From: Deltaproteobacteria bacterium
GTDB lineage: Bacteria > Myxococcota_A > JAADFL01
Assembly (NCBI GenBank): GCA_013152945.1
Contig: JAADFL010000167.1
Span: 22,970-86,969, forward strand
DNA: 64,000 nucleotides
Reading direction: 5' to 3'
Both the position numbers and the translations under genes were made by a program. Below the pieces are notes generated by a model. The model ran no database searches. It saw nothing but the letters and a program-made list of their open reading frames with translations, and was not told the DNA's origin. This document shows positions 38,446 through 46,237 of the stretch, in pieces (position 1 is the first letter of the stretch; the number at the start of each line of letters is the position of its first letter).

Positions 38446-39906
38446 TCAGTCGAAAACGTCGTATCCCACCTGATCCTTTGCCTTCTTGTACCGGTTCTTC
38501 ATGTCCTTAATCATCTTCTTTATTCTTTCCGTCTCAGGATTAACCACACGGGGCGTAACGAATATCAGGAGTTCCGACTTTCGCTCCAGGAACGCCCTTG
38601 ACTTAAAAAGTTCTCCCAGTATCGGAATATTTCCAAGAAACGGGAATTTTTCAACATCCTTTTGCTCAACGTTCGAGAACAAACCTGACAACACGATTGT
38701 CTCGCCATGACGCACGGTTACATTGGACTCGGCCTTCCTGGTAATGAAGGCAGGTATGTTCATCACCGCATTCGACCAATCGATATCCGAAACCTCGGTC
38801 ATCATCTTCATCTGGATATTGCCCTGGCGATCCGCCAATGGCTTCAGTTCCAGTTTTACCCCGTATTCCTTCCATTCCACGGTAGACGTGTTGGCCGTAA
38901 CCATGGGCACGGGAATTTCACCTCCTGCAGTGAACTTCGCCTCCTCTCCACTTGCACACACCAACTTGGGCTGTGCAAGGACCCTGGCATAACCGTCCTG
39001 GAACAACATCTTGATGGATGCATTGGTTCGCGCCAATCCCGTGACAAATCCATACTTGCTGCTCGTATTGACAGGTACTGTGCTGAAATTTCCTGTCTGC
39101 CATTGGGGCTCCCAGAAATTCCACTGCAAGTAGGCATTCCCGGTAGCGGTTATTATTCCAGGCCAGTTGAACCCGAATTCGTCGTCGGATTTCCGTTTTA
39201 TTTCCACGAAGTTTACTTCTATGAGCACCATGCGCTTAATACCGACGCCCAGCAAGTTTTCAACTTTTTCTCCCATGGCCTTGGCTATCATTTCCGCCTT
39301 TTTCAGGTCTGACCTGGATTCGACCGATCCCTCGAGAAAGATGGTGGTGCCGACCACGACCGCCCTTGTATCCTTCAACCCGTTCTCCACCAGCCTGGTG
39401 TTGAGCTGATCTGCAATAAGCTTCTTCGCATTCGGGTTCAATTTAACAAACGACGTAACCTGGCTGTAAAGCTTGGTGATACTCTCGACTCTCTCGAAAT
39501 CGTCCGTGGTATAGGCGGTCCCATCAAGTATGACCCGGTCTCCAACCACCCTTACACGGATACCTTCCCTGTCTCCCAGCAGTTTTATGACCTCCCTGAC
39601 CACTTTTTTCGGGTCCTCGGCGGTTACGTGCACATCGTATGTCAACCGCGTGCCGTCCCGCTTCCAAATGGTCATATTGGTCGACCCCTGTCCTTTGCCC
39701 ACGAGTAGTATTTGTTTCCTGTTGATTACCCTTACGTCGGCGACACTAGGATCTCCAATAGCCACCTTCCTCAGGTTGTTGACCCTTAGCACTGATTGTT
39801 GACCGACAACGAGCCGCACCGTGCTGTGCTGTGCCAAAGAATCAGATGAAGCAAGTGTCGTAATAGCCAACAAGATCCCTGCCAGACAATGTACTTTATG
39901 ATTCAC
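38446..39906 (-). CDS. cpaC: Outer-membrane secretin, CpaC/RcpA type
   Basis: A 486-residue secretin. Signal peptide at 1-25, pilus-assembly N-terminal domain at about 28-95 (VGQQSVLRVNNLRKVAIGDP), BON domain at about 100-165, and the secretin core at about 300-470 (ARVLAQPKLVCASGEEAKF, GGEIPVP, VNPETERIKK near the end). It would form the outer-membrane pore of a Tad-like system with the FHA-CpaF ATPase. The start is GTG 39906 with GGGAGG 4-5 bases upstream. A promoter candidate lies at 39968-39996. Confidence 0.92.
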   Translation of the reverse strand: MNHKVHCLAGILLAITTLASSDSLAQHSTVRLVVGQQSVLRVNNLRKVAIGDPSVADVRVINRKQILLVGKGQGSTNMTIWKRDGTRLTYDVHVTAEDPKKVVREVIKLLGDREGIRVRVVGDRVILDGTAYTTDDFERVESITKLYSQVTSFVKLNPNAKKLIADQLNTRLVENGLKDTRAVVVGTTIFLEGSVESRSDLKKAEMIAKAMGEKVENLLGVGIKRMVLIEVNFVEIKRKSDDEFGFNWPGIITATGNAYLQWNFWEPQWQTGNFSTVPVNTSSKYGFVTGLARTNASIKMLFQDGYARVLAQPKLVCASGEEAKFTAGGEIPVPMVTANTSTVEWKEYGVKLELKPLADRQGNIQMKMMTEVSDIDWSNAVMNIPAFITRKAESNVTVRHGETIVLSGLFSNVEQKDVEKFPFLGNIPILGELFKSRAFLERKSELLIFVTPRVVNPETERIKKMIKDMKNRYKKAKDQVGYDVFD

Positions 39907-39967
39907 TTTTCCTCCCTTGCATCAACATGGGACTGTTGAATCCATGATTCTCTTGTTTCCAATTATA

Positions 39968-39996
39968 TTTCTATTTTCAGGCGGGTATCCTGTCAA
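39968..39996 (-). promoter_or_regulatory. Putative promoter of the secretin-cpaF-FHA operon
   Basis: Minus strand TTGACA (39996-39991), 17 bases, TAGAAA (39973-39968). It sits in the 152-base gap between the receiver gene and the secretin and would give a 5' leader of about 55 bases. This argues that the secretin operon is separate from the hmc operon. Confidence 0.45.
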
Positions 39997-40058
39997 GGCC
40001 GGCGTGAAGTACGGCTTCCTGCTTGCAGCCGCTGTCAATAGTTTTCCAGCGTATCAAG

Positions 40059-40460
40059 CTACCCGTTCAGTAGTTTGGCTATGCATGCAATCACGTAGTC
40101 CTTATCAATGGGTTTCGGCACAAAAGCCTCTGGGGGCGGGATTTGACGTCTCGTATTGATAAAACGTCTGAACACATCGGGATCTCCTCCAAGGCCCGTC
40201 ACCCCGGTAATTACGACCACCGGTATGGCCGACGTTTCAGGCCTTTCCTTGATCTCACGATAGAATTTTATTCCGGATTTTCCCGGCATCGAGATATCAA
40301 GGGTAATGAGATCGGGCTGGAATCGCTTCATGACTTCCAGGCCCTCTTCCCCATTCGAGGCGGCCTCCACCAAGTAACCATTGTCCTCCAGCAATACCTT
40401 TATAAAAGTTCTTACATCCGCCTCATCGTCCATAACAAGTATCTTTTTCTTTTCCTTCAT
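40059..40460 (-). CDS. rrf1: Stand-alone receiver-domain response regulator (Rrf1-like)
   Basis: A 133-residue CheY-like protein without an output domain. The acidic pocket is D11-D12, the phospho-acceptor D55, then T85 and K116. The T-to-K distance is 31 residues against about 22 in CheY, because of an inserted loop (LGGDPDVFRRFINTRRQIPP). In Desulfovibrio vulgaris the hmc operon ends in rrf1 (a response regulator) and rrf2, so its place right after hmcF supports an Rrf1 role. No kinase is encoded nearby. Its ribosome-binding region lies in a triplicated 14-base repeat. Confidence 0.85.
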   Translation of the reverse strand: MKEKKKILVMDDEADVRTFIKVLLEDNGYLVEAASNGEEGLEVMKRFQPDLITLDISMPGKSGIKFYREIKERPETSAIPVVVITGVTGLGGDPDVFRRFINTRRQIPPPEAFVPKPIDKDYVIACIAKLLNG

Positions 40461-40502
40461 TGTTAAACCTCTATTGTAAAGCCCCTATTGCAAAACCCCT
40501 AT
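40461..40502 (-). repeat. Three 14-bp tandem repeats carrying Shine-Dalgarno-like cores
   Basis: On the plus strand TGTTAAACCTCTAT, TGTAAAGCCCCTAT and TGCAAAACCCCTAT follow one another from the receiver start codon up to 5 bases short of the hmcF stop codon, with a fourth partial copy (CGCCCTAT) overlapping that stop. Read on the minus strand, each unit gives an AGAGG/AGGGG core, so three potential ribosome sites are spaced 14 bases apart. Confidence 0.85.
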
Positions 40503-40506
40503 CGCC

Positions 40507-42138
40507 CTATTGCTCCCAAGCCCTTATGAAGCCGGGCTTGACATCGGTCATTGCATTCACAATCAGTTCGACCAATCCTCCATAATGTATGCCGTTGTTT
40601 TCGGTAAGGCCATAATATTCGAGGATGTCCCTGAACTGTCCCTTGCAGTTGGAGCATGGAGCGCATATGTACTTGTACGTTTCAGAGCTGCTGTCTTCAC
40701 CCTTGAATGCTTCCAGAATCTGTTTCATCTTCATCCTGCCTGAAACCTTCATGCGCCAGTCCACAAAGTTATGCCCTGAATGAATTGCAAAACCGCTGCC
40801 TCCGCCGCAACAATAGTTATTGACTCCATGTGGAGTCATCTCCCTGAACCTGGGAGCTATCTTGCGCAATACTTCACGTTGAGGCTCCACTATCCCCATC
40901 ATGCGGACCATGTTGCACGGATCATGTAAGGTGACGGGAAAGTCGTTACGCGAGGGATCCAGCTTCAGCTTGCCGCTCATCACGATATCCCTTAATAACG
41001 GCATGGAGCTTTCCCTGGGTATGTTCAAATCACCCGTCAAGATCCGGTCGGCAATGATTGTCAATGCCTTGTGAGCATGACCGCATTCACCGAACACGAT
41101 CTTTTTCACGCCAAGCTTCTTTGCCGCCAGGGCGTGCTTGATCACTACCTTGGCAAGCATGGCATCATCATAGAACAGGCCGTAGTTGACCGAATCATAC
41201 CCCAGGGCCTCGCTGGAAAGCGTCCAGGAGATACCCGCAGCCTGCAGGATCACGGCAAAAGCCGCCGGATTTTCGGGCCAGGATAGAATCTCTCCCGCAT
41301 TATGGATTAACAGTATATCAGCGCCCTGTACATCCCAGGGAGTCTTGATATCCATTCCGGTAATATCCGATGCATCCTCATCGATGAAGTCCATGTTATC
41401 CTTGACCACTTCCGGGTTCATACCTGTAGACGAGCCAACCCTAAGCTGCTGCATGCTGCCCTTTTCATGCAGTTCTTTGGTAGCCCAGCCCAACTCCTGG
41501 CTGAACAATTTGCGTATCTCCCTTGCAACAAGACCGTTATCGCAGCCTATAGGACAAGCCTGTGCACATCTCCTGCACAGGTTACAACGATATGACAGTT
41601 CGGCCAACCGGGCCACGGTCTTCCAATTCAGGTCTATGTCGCCATGTTGCCAGCGACCGAAAAACCTGCCTCCCGGCTTCAAGTACTTGAAATAGATACG
41701 TCGTAGGATCTCGGTCCTATAGGTCGGCCTGTACAGCTCGGCCCGGCCCGAGGCCTGAAAGATGTGGCAAGCCTCACTGCAGGTGTGGCATTTCGTGCAG
41801 TGCTCCATGGTCAACTTGAAGGGCTGCAGGAATACCCAGTTATTTTCCTTGGTAAAAAGTTTCTCAAGTCCTTGCAGGAATTGCTTGATATACTTTTTCT
41901 CCTCTTCTTTGCTTTTGGGCTTGGGTATGTTCAGCAACAGGGTATTGTCCAAATCAGACTCGTATTTTTCTTTTGCACTGTCTGACAGGGGCTTCCAGGG
42001 AGGCTCTGATTTCGCCTTGTCATCAAGAGGTTCCGGCAGAGGCATCAAGTCATCGTTCGTGAGCTCTAAAAGCCTGTCACTATCCTTGGAAAAATCTTCA
42101 ACCTTCAGGTCTGTGTTTTTATTATCGATCTCTTTCAT
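40507..42138 (-). CDS. hmcF: HmcF: HdrD-like iron-sulfur subunit of the Hmc complex
   Basis: A 543-residue cytoplasmic electron-transfer subunit. Two [4Fe-4S] motifs are CTKCHTCSEAC at 114-124 and CNLCRRCAQACP at 185-196. Two CCG-type regions follow (FGECGHAHK with LHDPCNMVRMMG; NYCCGGGSGF with CAPCSNCKGQ), as in HdrD/DsrK/HmcF. ATG 42138 overlaps the hmcE stop (ATGA), with GAGGAAA upstream; the longer frame is rejected. It probably exchanges electrons between a cytoplasmic donor or acceptor and the cytochrome b subunit HmcE. Confidence 0.9.
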   Translation of the reverse strand: MKEIDNKNTDLKVEDFSKDSDRLLELTNDDLMPLPEPLDDKAKSEPPWKPLSDSAKEKYESDLDNTLLLNIPKPKSKEEEKKYIKQFLQGLEKLFTKENNWVFLQPFKLTMEHCTKCHTCSEACHIFQASGRAELYRPTYRTEILRRIYFKYLKPGGRFFGRWQHGDIDLNWKTVARLAELSYRCNLCRRCAQACPIGCDNGLVAREIRKLFSQELGWATKELHEKGSMQQLRVGSSTGMNPEVVKDNMDFIDEDASDITGMDIKTPWDVQGADILLIHNAGEILSWPENPAAFAVILQAAGISWTLSSEALGYDSVNYGLFYDDAMLAKVVIKHALAAKKLGVKKIVFGECGHAHKALTIIADRILTGDLNIPRESSMPLLRDIVMSGKLKLDPSRNDFPVTLHDPCNMVRMMGIVEPQREVLRKIAPRFREMTPHGVNNYCCGGGSGFAIHSGHNFVDWRMKVSGRMKMKQILEAFKGEDSSSETYKYICAPCSNCKGQFRDILEYYGLTENNGIHYGGLVELIVNAMTDVKPGFIRAWEQ

Positions 42139-43037
42139 TTCTCGATTTCCTCCGTGGCCACATCCACCCAGGATTTCTTTCCATCTCCCTTGATATGGGG
42201 CGCCGACCAGGATACAGGGTAAGCAAGAGCCGCTTGGATCCTTTTTTCCAATTTGCTTCCCGGAAGGTTCGGCTCGTCGTCCCATCGTATCTTGTCCCAT
42301 GTAAACCATTTCATGAAGAAGTGTGACATGTGGGTCAAAGGAATATATGCGAGGACCAATAGTGAAAGGATCAGCAAGGCCTTTGACGGACCAGGCATTT
42401 CAGGATGAGCGCTCCACGTAAGAAAAGAAACAATATACGCCGACATCGGGCCGAAGCCGCTGCTCGAAAAACCCACAGTGAGCATGAGCACGGAGATACC
42501 CACAAATAGCAGGAGATTGAAGTAGGCTGATATTGGAGAATACTTCTTCAGTCCCTTGTCAAAAAGCCTGCGAAAAAACAGCCCGGCCGAGCCGAACAGG
42601 CAAAGAATGGCTCCTGCAATGCCGGTGAATTGTACCAGATAGGACAGGAAGACACCCCCATGTTTCACATTGAACACGGATGACAGCGCTGTAATCACCA
42701 GCAAGCCGGCAAAGGCCGCAATAATGTATAGTCCGAAGTGAAACGGGAAAGAACTCCACCAAAGCTTTCTGTTGTGATGAAACAAAGCCTTGAGAAACAA
42801 GAACTCGGTCAGGAATTCTTTGAGCTTGTTCAACTGGGAGTGCTCCTGTGGCCTGTTTCTCCAGTCCTGGTTCTCCATGTACGAACCTCCATGTTCGAAT
42901 CCCTTGTCGTGAGCAACCGGGTAAATCTCCCAGCGAAGGTGTACAGGCATCCTCGCTGTCCTAATAAACCTGACCAAGACAGCCGTAATGAATATGACGA
43001 TACACGACAATGTAAGTACATGAAGCGGCTCGATCAT
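42135..43037 (-). CDS. hmcE: HmcE: NarI/DsrM-like cytochrome b subunit
   Basis: A 300-residue membrane protein with about five to six transmembrane helices and His residues in helices fit for heme b (HFGLYIIAAFAGLL, LTHMSHFFMKW). It belongs to the nitrate-reductase-gamma-like group found in Hmc, Dsr and Tmc complexes and should exchange electrons with menaquinone. AAAGGAG lies 8 bases before ATG 43037. It starts 13 bases after rrf2 and overlaps hmcF by four bases. Confidence 0.9.
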   Translation of the reverse strand: MIEPLHVLTLSCIVIFITAVLVRFIRTARMPVHLRWEIYPVAHDKGFEHGGSYMENQDWRNRPQEHSQLNKLKEFLTEFLFLKALFHHNRKLWWSSFPFHFGLYIIAAFAGLLVITALSSVFNVKHGGVFLSYLVQFTGIAGAILCLFGSAGLFFRRLFDKGLKKYSPISAYFNLLLFVGISVLMLTVGFSSSGFGPMSAYIVSFLTWSAHPEMPGPSKALLILSLLVLAYIPLTHMSHFFMKWFTWDKIRWDDEPNLPGSKLEKRIQAALAYPVSWSAPHIKGDGKKSWVDVATEEIEK

Positions 43038-43050
43038 TCACAGACTCCTT

Positions 43051-43512
43051 TCAACAGTTTCTCGTGACATTTTTGCCAAAGGTCTTTTCCCGGAAAGCGT
43101 ACATCTCCTTTTCCGACAAGTCGGATATTGTGTACTCGTTGAGCACATCCCACATCCTGGCATTCACCAAGCCCCACATCTTCCTGGAAGAGCAGACATC
43201 CTTATAAACACATTTCACTTTCGGGTCCAGGCAATCCAGGAGCCTCGGCTCTTCACCGGCGGCTTCAACGACCTTGGCGACCTTCAGGGATTCCGGCGGC
43301 AATGCAAGGTAATAACCGCCTTTCTTCCCAGCCACACTCTTTATTATTCCACTGCTTTTGAGCGGCACCACGAGTTGCTCCAGGTATCTCATGGAGATCC
43401 CCTGGTCCTTTGATACCCTCTTGAGCTGGACCGGATTGTCACTGCCGGCATGGTCGCACAAGTATACTACCAGCCTCAAAGAGTACCTGATCCTTGTCGA
43501 GAGTTTCAGCAT
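43051..43512 (-). CDS. rrf2: Rrf2-family transcriptional regulator
   Basis: A 153-residue winged-helix regulator. ATG 43512 gives the family length and N-terminus (MLKLSTRIRYSLRLVVYL); the longer frame is not used. Three cysteines, C94, C101 and C107 (LLDCLDPKVKCVYKDVC), match the Fe-S cluster ligands of IscR/NsrR-like members, so it probably senses redox state or Fe-S status. The family is named after the regulator in the D. vulgaris hmc operon, where it lies at the end; here it sits between hmcD and hmcE and heads the second transcription unit. Confidence 0.92.
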   Translation of the reverse strand: MLKLSTRIRYSLRLVVYLCDHAGSDNPVQLKRVSKDQGISMRYLEQLVVPLKSSGIIKSVAGKKGGYYLALPPESLKVAKVVEAAGEEPRLLDCLDPKVKCVYKDVCSSRKMWGLVNARMWDVLNEYTISDLSEKEMYAFREKTFGKNVTRNC

Positions 43513-43633
43513 ACCGGCCCCATGGCAGCCTGTAGAGACTGAAAAGTTGATATTTTGGTCGGCATTAATTTTATTTTTATTTCTCCATAGTTCCCTTCTA
43601 TCACCGAGCACTCCTATCGGAATAACCGGAGCT

Positions 43634-43662
43634 AATATATCCACAGGTTGAAGACATGTCAA
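43634..43662 (-). promoter_or_regulatory. Strong sigma-70 promoter for rrf2-hmcE-hmcF
   Basis: Minus strand TTGACA (43662-43657), exactly 17 bases, TATATT (43639-43634). It is followed by a leader of about 115 bases before the rrf2 ATG. The inverted pair GTTGA/TCAAC around the -35 (43647-43663) could be a regulator site. Confidence 0.65.
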
Positions 43663-43733
43663 CAGGTTTGCTGATAAATGTGACTTGCCGTGTTGGCCGT
43701 GTGCCCCTATTTGGTTCGGTAAACCGGGCGCGG

Positions 43734-43749
43734 GATCATTGCAACGATC
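43734..43749. repeat. Near-palindrome GATC-ATTGCAAC-GATC
   Basis: A 16-base sequence with dyad symmetry at all but one pair, flanked by CGGG and CCCG, so it can also form a hairpin. It lies between the hmcD end and the internal promoter. No T-run follows, so a simple terminator is unlikely. Confidence 0.45.
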
Positions 43750-43885
43750 ACCCGGTCGTTCAAATCGGCCCTAACCGGGCACATCCCCTGTTTCAATTCA
43801 AATATTCGACACTCAAATAAAATCTAATAATTCCCAATAAATTACATCAGACCAAAGGGGAAACCAAAGACAAAAAGGAAACAGG

Positions 43886-44023
43886 CTATTCCCTCCTGTT
43901 ATCCTCGCCGGTCAGGAAAATCCAGAGTGCTACCAGGAAAAGCAGGAGAAAGGCTGCCGACAGGTACCCTGATCCCTTGATAAAGGATGTGAAGTCCTGC
44001 AATACATGAAATCCATTTTCCAT
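43886..44023 (-). CDS. hmcD: HmcD: 45-residue membrane subunit
   Basis: A 45-residue protein (ATG 44023, TAG 43886-43888) in the gap after hmcC. It has a short amphipathic start (MENGFHVLQDFTSFIKGSG), one transmembrane helix (AAFLLLFLVALWIFLT) and a charged end (GEDNRRE). Size, topology and position between hmcC and hmcE match HmcD, the tiny subunit of the Hmc complex. It starts 1 base after the hmcC stop and has GAGGAG about 10 bases upstream inside the hmcC end. Confidence 0.82.
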   Translation of the reverse strand: MENGFHVLQDFTSFIKGSGYLSAAFLLLFLVALWIFLTGEDNRRE

Positions 44024-44024
44024 T

Positions 44025-45188
44025 TCAGTGTGACTCCTCGAAATCCGGATGATGGCGGATAATTGGGAAGAATTCGGACACGTACCTGAATATCACCAAC
44101 CCGAGGGTAATCAGGAAGACCACCACAACATACTCCATCCAGGACGGGAAATATCGTTCATTGACAGGAAACTTCCAGTTGTAAGCTACAACGGCAACAT
44201 TTAGCCTGTTGAAGATGATCCCGAGCACGGTCCACAATGCAGTATACCTGATGAGCGTTGCATTTCTTTCCCTGTAACCAAAGGCATAAACCATGCACGG
44301 AAGAAGCACGAAACCAATTACCTCTGTAAGGTACAGTGCGCCCCAACCGGTTGCAAGGTAATGCCATTTGTCACCCAGTGCCAAATCCACGACCTTTAAT
44401 GCAAAATAAATGAACAACGCCAGGGACCCGGCCTTGCCCAGCCCAATGGTCAGCTTGTCCAGTTTGTCCTTCGACACTTCCATGCGATGGCCGAAAACCC
44501 TCTTGCTAATCAAACCAATGAGTATGATCATCGAGATTCCCCCGGCCGCGCTGGAAGTGAAGAAATGTATCGGAATATATGGCGAATACCACAGGGGATG
44601 AAGCTTGCCGGGAACGCTTAGAAAGAGGGCGCCCAGGGTGGACTGGTGAAGTAATGAAAGGAACAGTCCAAAGATGGTAAACGCGACGGTTGCCGCTTTA
44701 AGGATCTTCCGCCACCGCTTCCAGCCCAACCATTCGAAGCCCACGGGTGTCAGTTCCAGAAACTGGGTCGTATAGTACAAGCCCACGCACAATCCTATCT
44801 CGAAAAGGGCCGACGTAGTCCCGGCTTGCACGAAAAAGGGATAATATATTCTCCAGGGCCGTCCAAGATCGAATATTAAAATCAAGATGAACAGGGAATA
44901 GCCCAGAAAACCACTCAACACCGCAGGCCTTACCAGGCCATGGTATTCGTCCATGCCGAAAATATAGACTGCAGTCGTCAGGGTGTACCCGCTGGCTGCA
45001 AGCGCTACGAAGACCAGCTTGAACCCGGTCCAAAGACCCCAGGCCGTAGTATTGTTCAAGTTCGTGGCATATCCAAGGCCTTTGGCAAACCTCAATAAAA
45101 CTATTATTCCACCGAACAACAGTATGAGTCCGCTGATGATGTTGAAGGGCGTCAGCAGCTTTATCTTGTGTTCACCCGCGCTTGTCAT
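44025..45188 (-). CDS. hmcC: HmcC: NrfD/PsrC-family membrane subunit
   Basis: A 387-residue integral membrane protein with about ten hydrophobic helices and NrfD-family motifs (YIFGMDEYHGLVRPAVLSGF, HFFTSSAAGGISM). It should be the quinone-interacting partner of the ferredoxin subunit HmcB. ATG 45188 has GGAGG 6 bases upstream and overlaps the hmcB end by 17 bases; the frame opening at 45248 is rejected. Confidence 0.92.
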   Translation of the reverse strand: MTSAGEHKIKLLTPFNIISGLILLFGGIIVLLRFAKGLGYATNLNNTTAWGLWTGFKLVFVALAASGYTLTTAVYIFGMDEYHGLVRPAVLSGFLGYSLFILILIFDLGRPWRIYYPFFVQAGTTSALFEIGLCVGLYYTTQFLELTPVGFEWLGWKRWRKILKAATVAFTIFGLFLSLLHQSTLGALFLSVPGKLHPLWYSPYIPIHFFTSSAAGGISMIILIGLISKRVFGHRMEVSKDKLDKLTIGLGKAGSLALFIYFALKVVDLALGDKWHYLATGWGALYLTEVIGFVLLPCMVYAFGYRERNATLIRYTALWTVLGIIFNRLNVAVVAYNWKFPVNERYFPSWMEYVVVVFLITLGLVIFRYVSEFFPIIRHHPDFEESH

Positions 45189-46233
45189 CAGGAGCCTCCG
45201 ATCCGTGGGCACCAGAAGGCGCGGCAGGTGGCGCCGCACCCCTGTCATGCACCTTATCCAGGGCCTCTTTCATTTCTATCCCGGCCTTGAGCAATTTTTC
45301 TTCCATCTCAATGGACATGGCTTTTTTTGTTTCCTTGAGCTTGCGGCTCAACTCTTCTTTGTGCAGGTTTTCCTTTCTCTTTGTAAATGCATAGAAGCCC
45401 GCAAGAAGACCGGGAATCGTCGCGGCTGCAATTGGAGCCAAGGAGAGGAATCCTGTTGTCAGGTTTGGCAAGGGCTCATACATGGGATCCTTCGGAAGAT
45501 CCAAGTCCTCGGGCGGTAAGCCTGCAATGGTGAGCCAGCTCGTGCCTCCATACTCATTTTCTCCAAATATATGGTGTACGTACTTGCCAGGGTTCTTTCG
45601 TATCCTGTCACGGGCCAATTCCAGCAAATCTTTCCTCTTGCCGTATTGAATGGCACCGGTCGGACAAGCTTCACTGCAGGCAGGCTTCAATCCCTTCTTG
45701 ATCCTTGGATAGCACATGGTGCAACGCGCCACCTTGGGAGTGAAAGGGTCACTGAATTCGTAAGATATTGCGTAATAAGGGCAGGCAAACACGCAATACC
45801 TGCAGCCTACACAAACGTCCGGATTATACAGGACCGGACCTTCGGGCGTCTTGGTAAAGGCACTTACGAAACACACGGATGCGCAGGTAGGCTCCTGGCA
45901 GTGCATGCACTGGTGTTTTCTGAAAACAGGAGGCTTGTTGCCTTCGGCTTTTTTATACCTGTTTACAACGGTATATTGCTTGTCGCTCACCTTTCTCTTG
46001 TGGTCGAAAACAGATTTGTCACCAATGGGTGGTTCGACCGGGGGCAGATCGTTCACCTCGTTACATGCCTTCTCGCATTGCCTGCACCCAATACACAATG
46101 TCGAGTCATACAGCAGCCCCGTGGTGTCTTCGTAACCCTTGAACCTCCGGACACTGTTGGCCTTGGCCGTTCCTGCGGCAGCAAGGCTCCCTATTGCAAC
46201 CCCTTTTATGAAATCTCTTCTGGAGACGCCCAT
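45172..46233 (-). CDS. hmcB: HmcB: Tat-exported four-cluster ferredoxin subunit
   Basis: A 353-residue iron-sulfur protein. The Tat signal is SRRDFIKGVAIG. Cysteine motifs for about four [4Fe-4S] clusters are CIGCRQCEKAC, CMHCQEPTCASVC, CVGCRYCVFACP and CTMCYPRI with CSEACP. A late hydrophobic segment (LAPIAAATIPGLLAGFYAF) anchors it in the membrane. It passes electrons between periplasmic hemes (HmcA) and HmcC. The start has AGGTGA upstream and is 4 bases from the hmcA stop. Confidence 0.93.
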   Translation of the reverse strand: MGVSRRDFIKGVAIGSLAAAGTAKANSVRRFKGYEDTTGLLYDSTLCIGCRQCEKACNEVNDLPPVEPPIGDKSVFDHKRKVSDKQYTVVNRYKKAEGNKPPVFRKHQCMHCQEPTCASVCFVSAFTKTPEGPVLYNPDVCVGCRYCVFACPYYAISYEFSDPFTPKVARCTMCYPRIKKGLKPACSEACPTGAIQYGKRKDLLELARDRIRKNPGKYVHHIFGENEYGGTSWLTIAGLPPEDLDLPKDPMYEPLPNLTTGFLSLAPIAAATIPGLLAGFYAFTKRKENLHKEELSRKLKETKKAMSIEMEEKLLKAGIEMKEALDKVHDRGAAPPAAPSGAHGSEAPDDKRG

Positions 46234-46237
46234 TTGC

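Larger units (their letters stand above)
43513..43885. other. 373-base non-coding region between hmcD and rrf2
   Basis: No convincing gene here. It holds a strong minus-strand promoter near its rrf2 end, the GC-rich near-palindrome at 43734-43749, and a long-range repeat (CCTGTTTCC just after hmcD against GAAACAGG about 90 bases on). The part next to hmcD is AT-rich. Confidence 0.7.
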
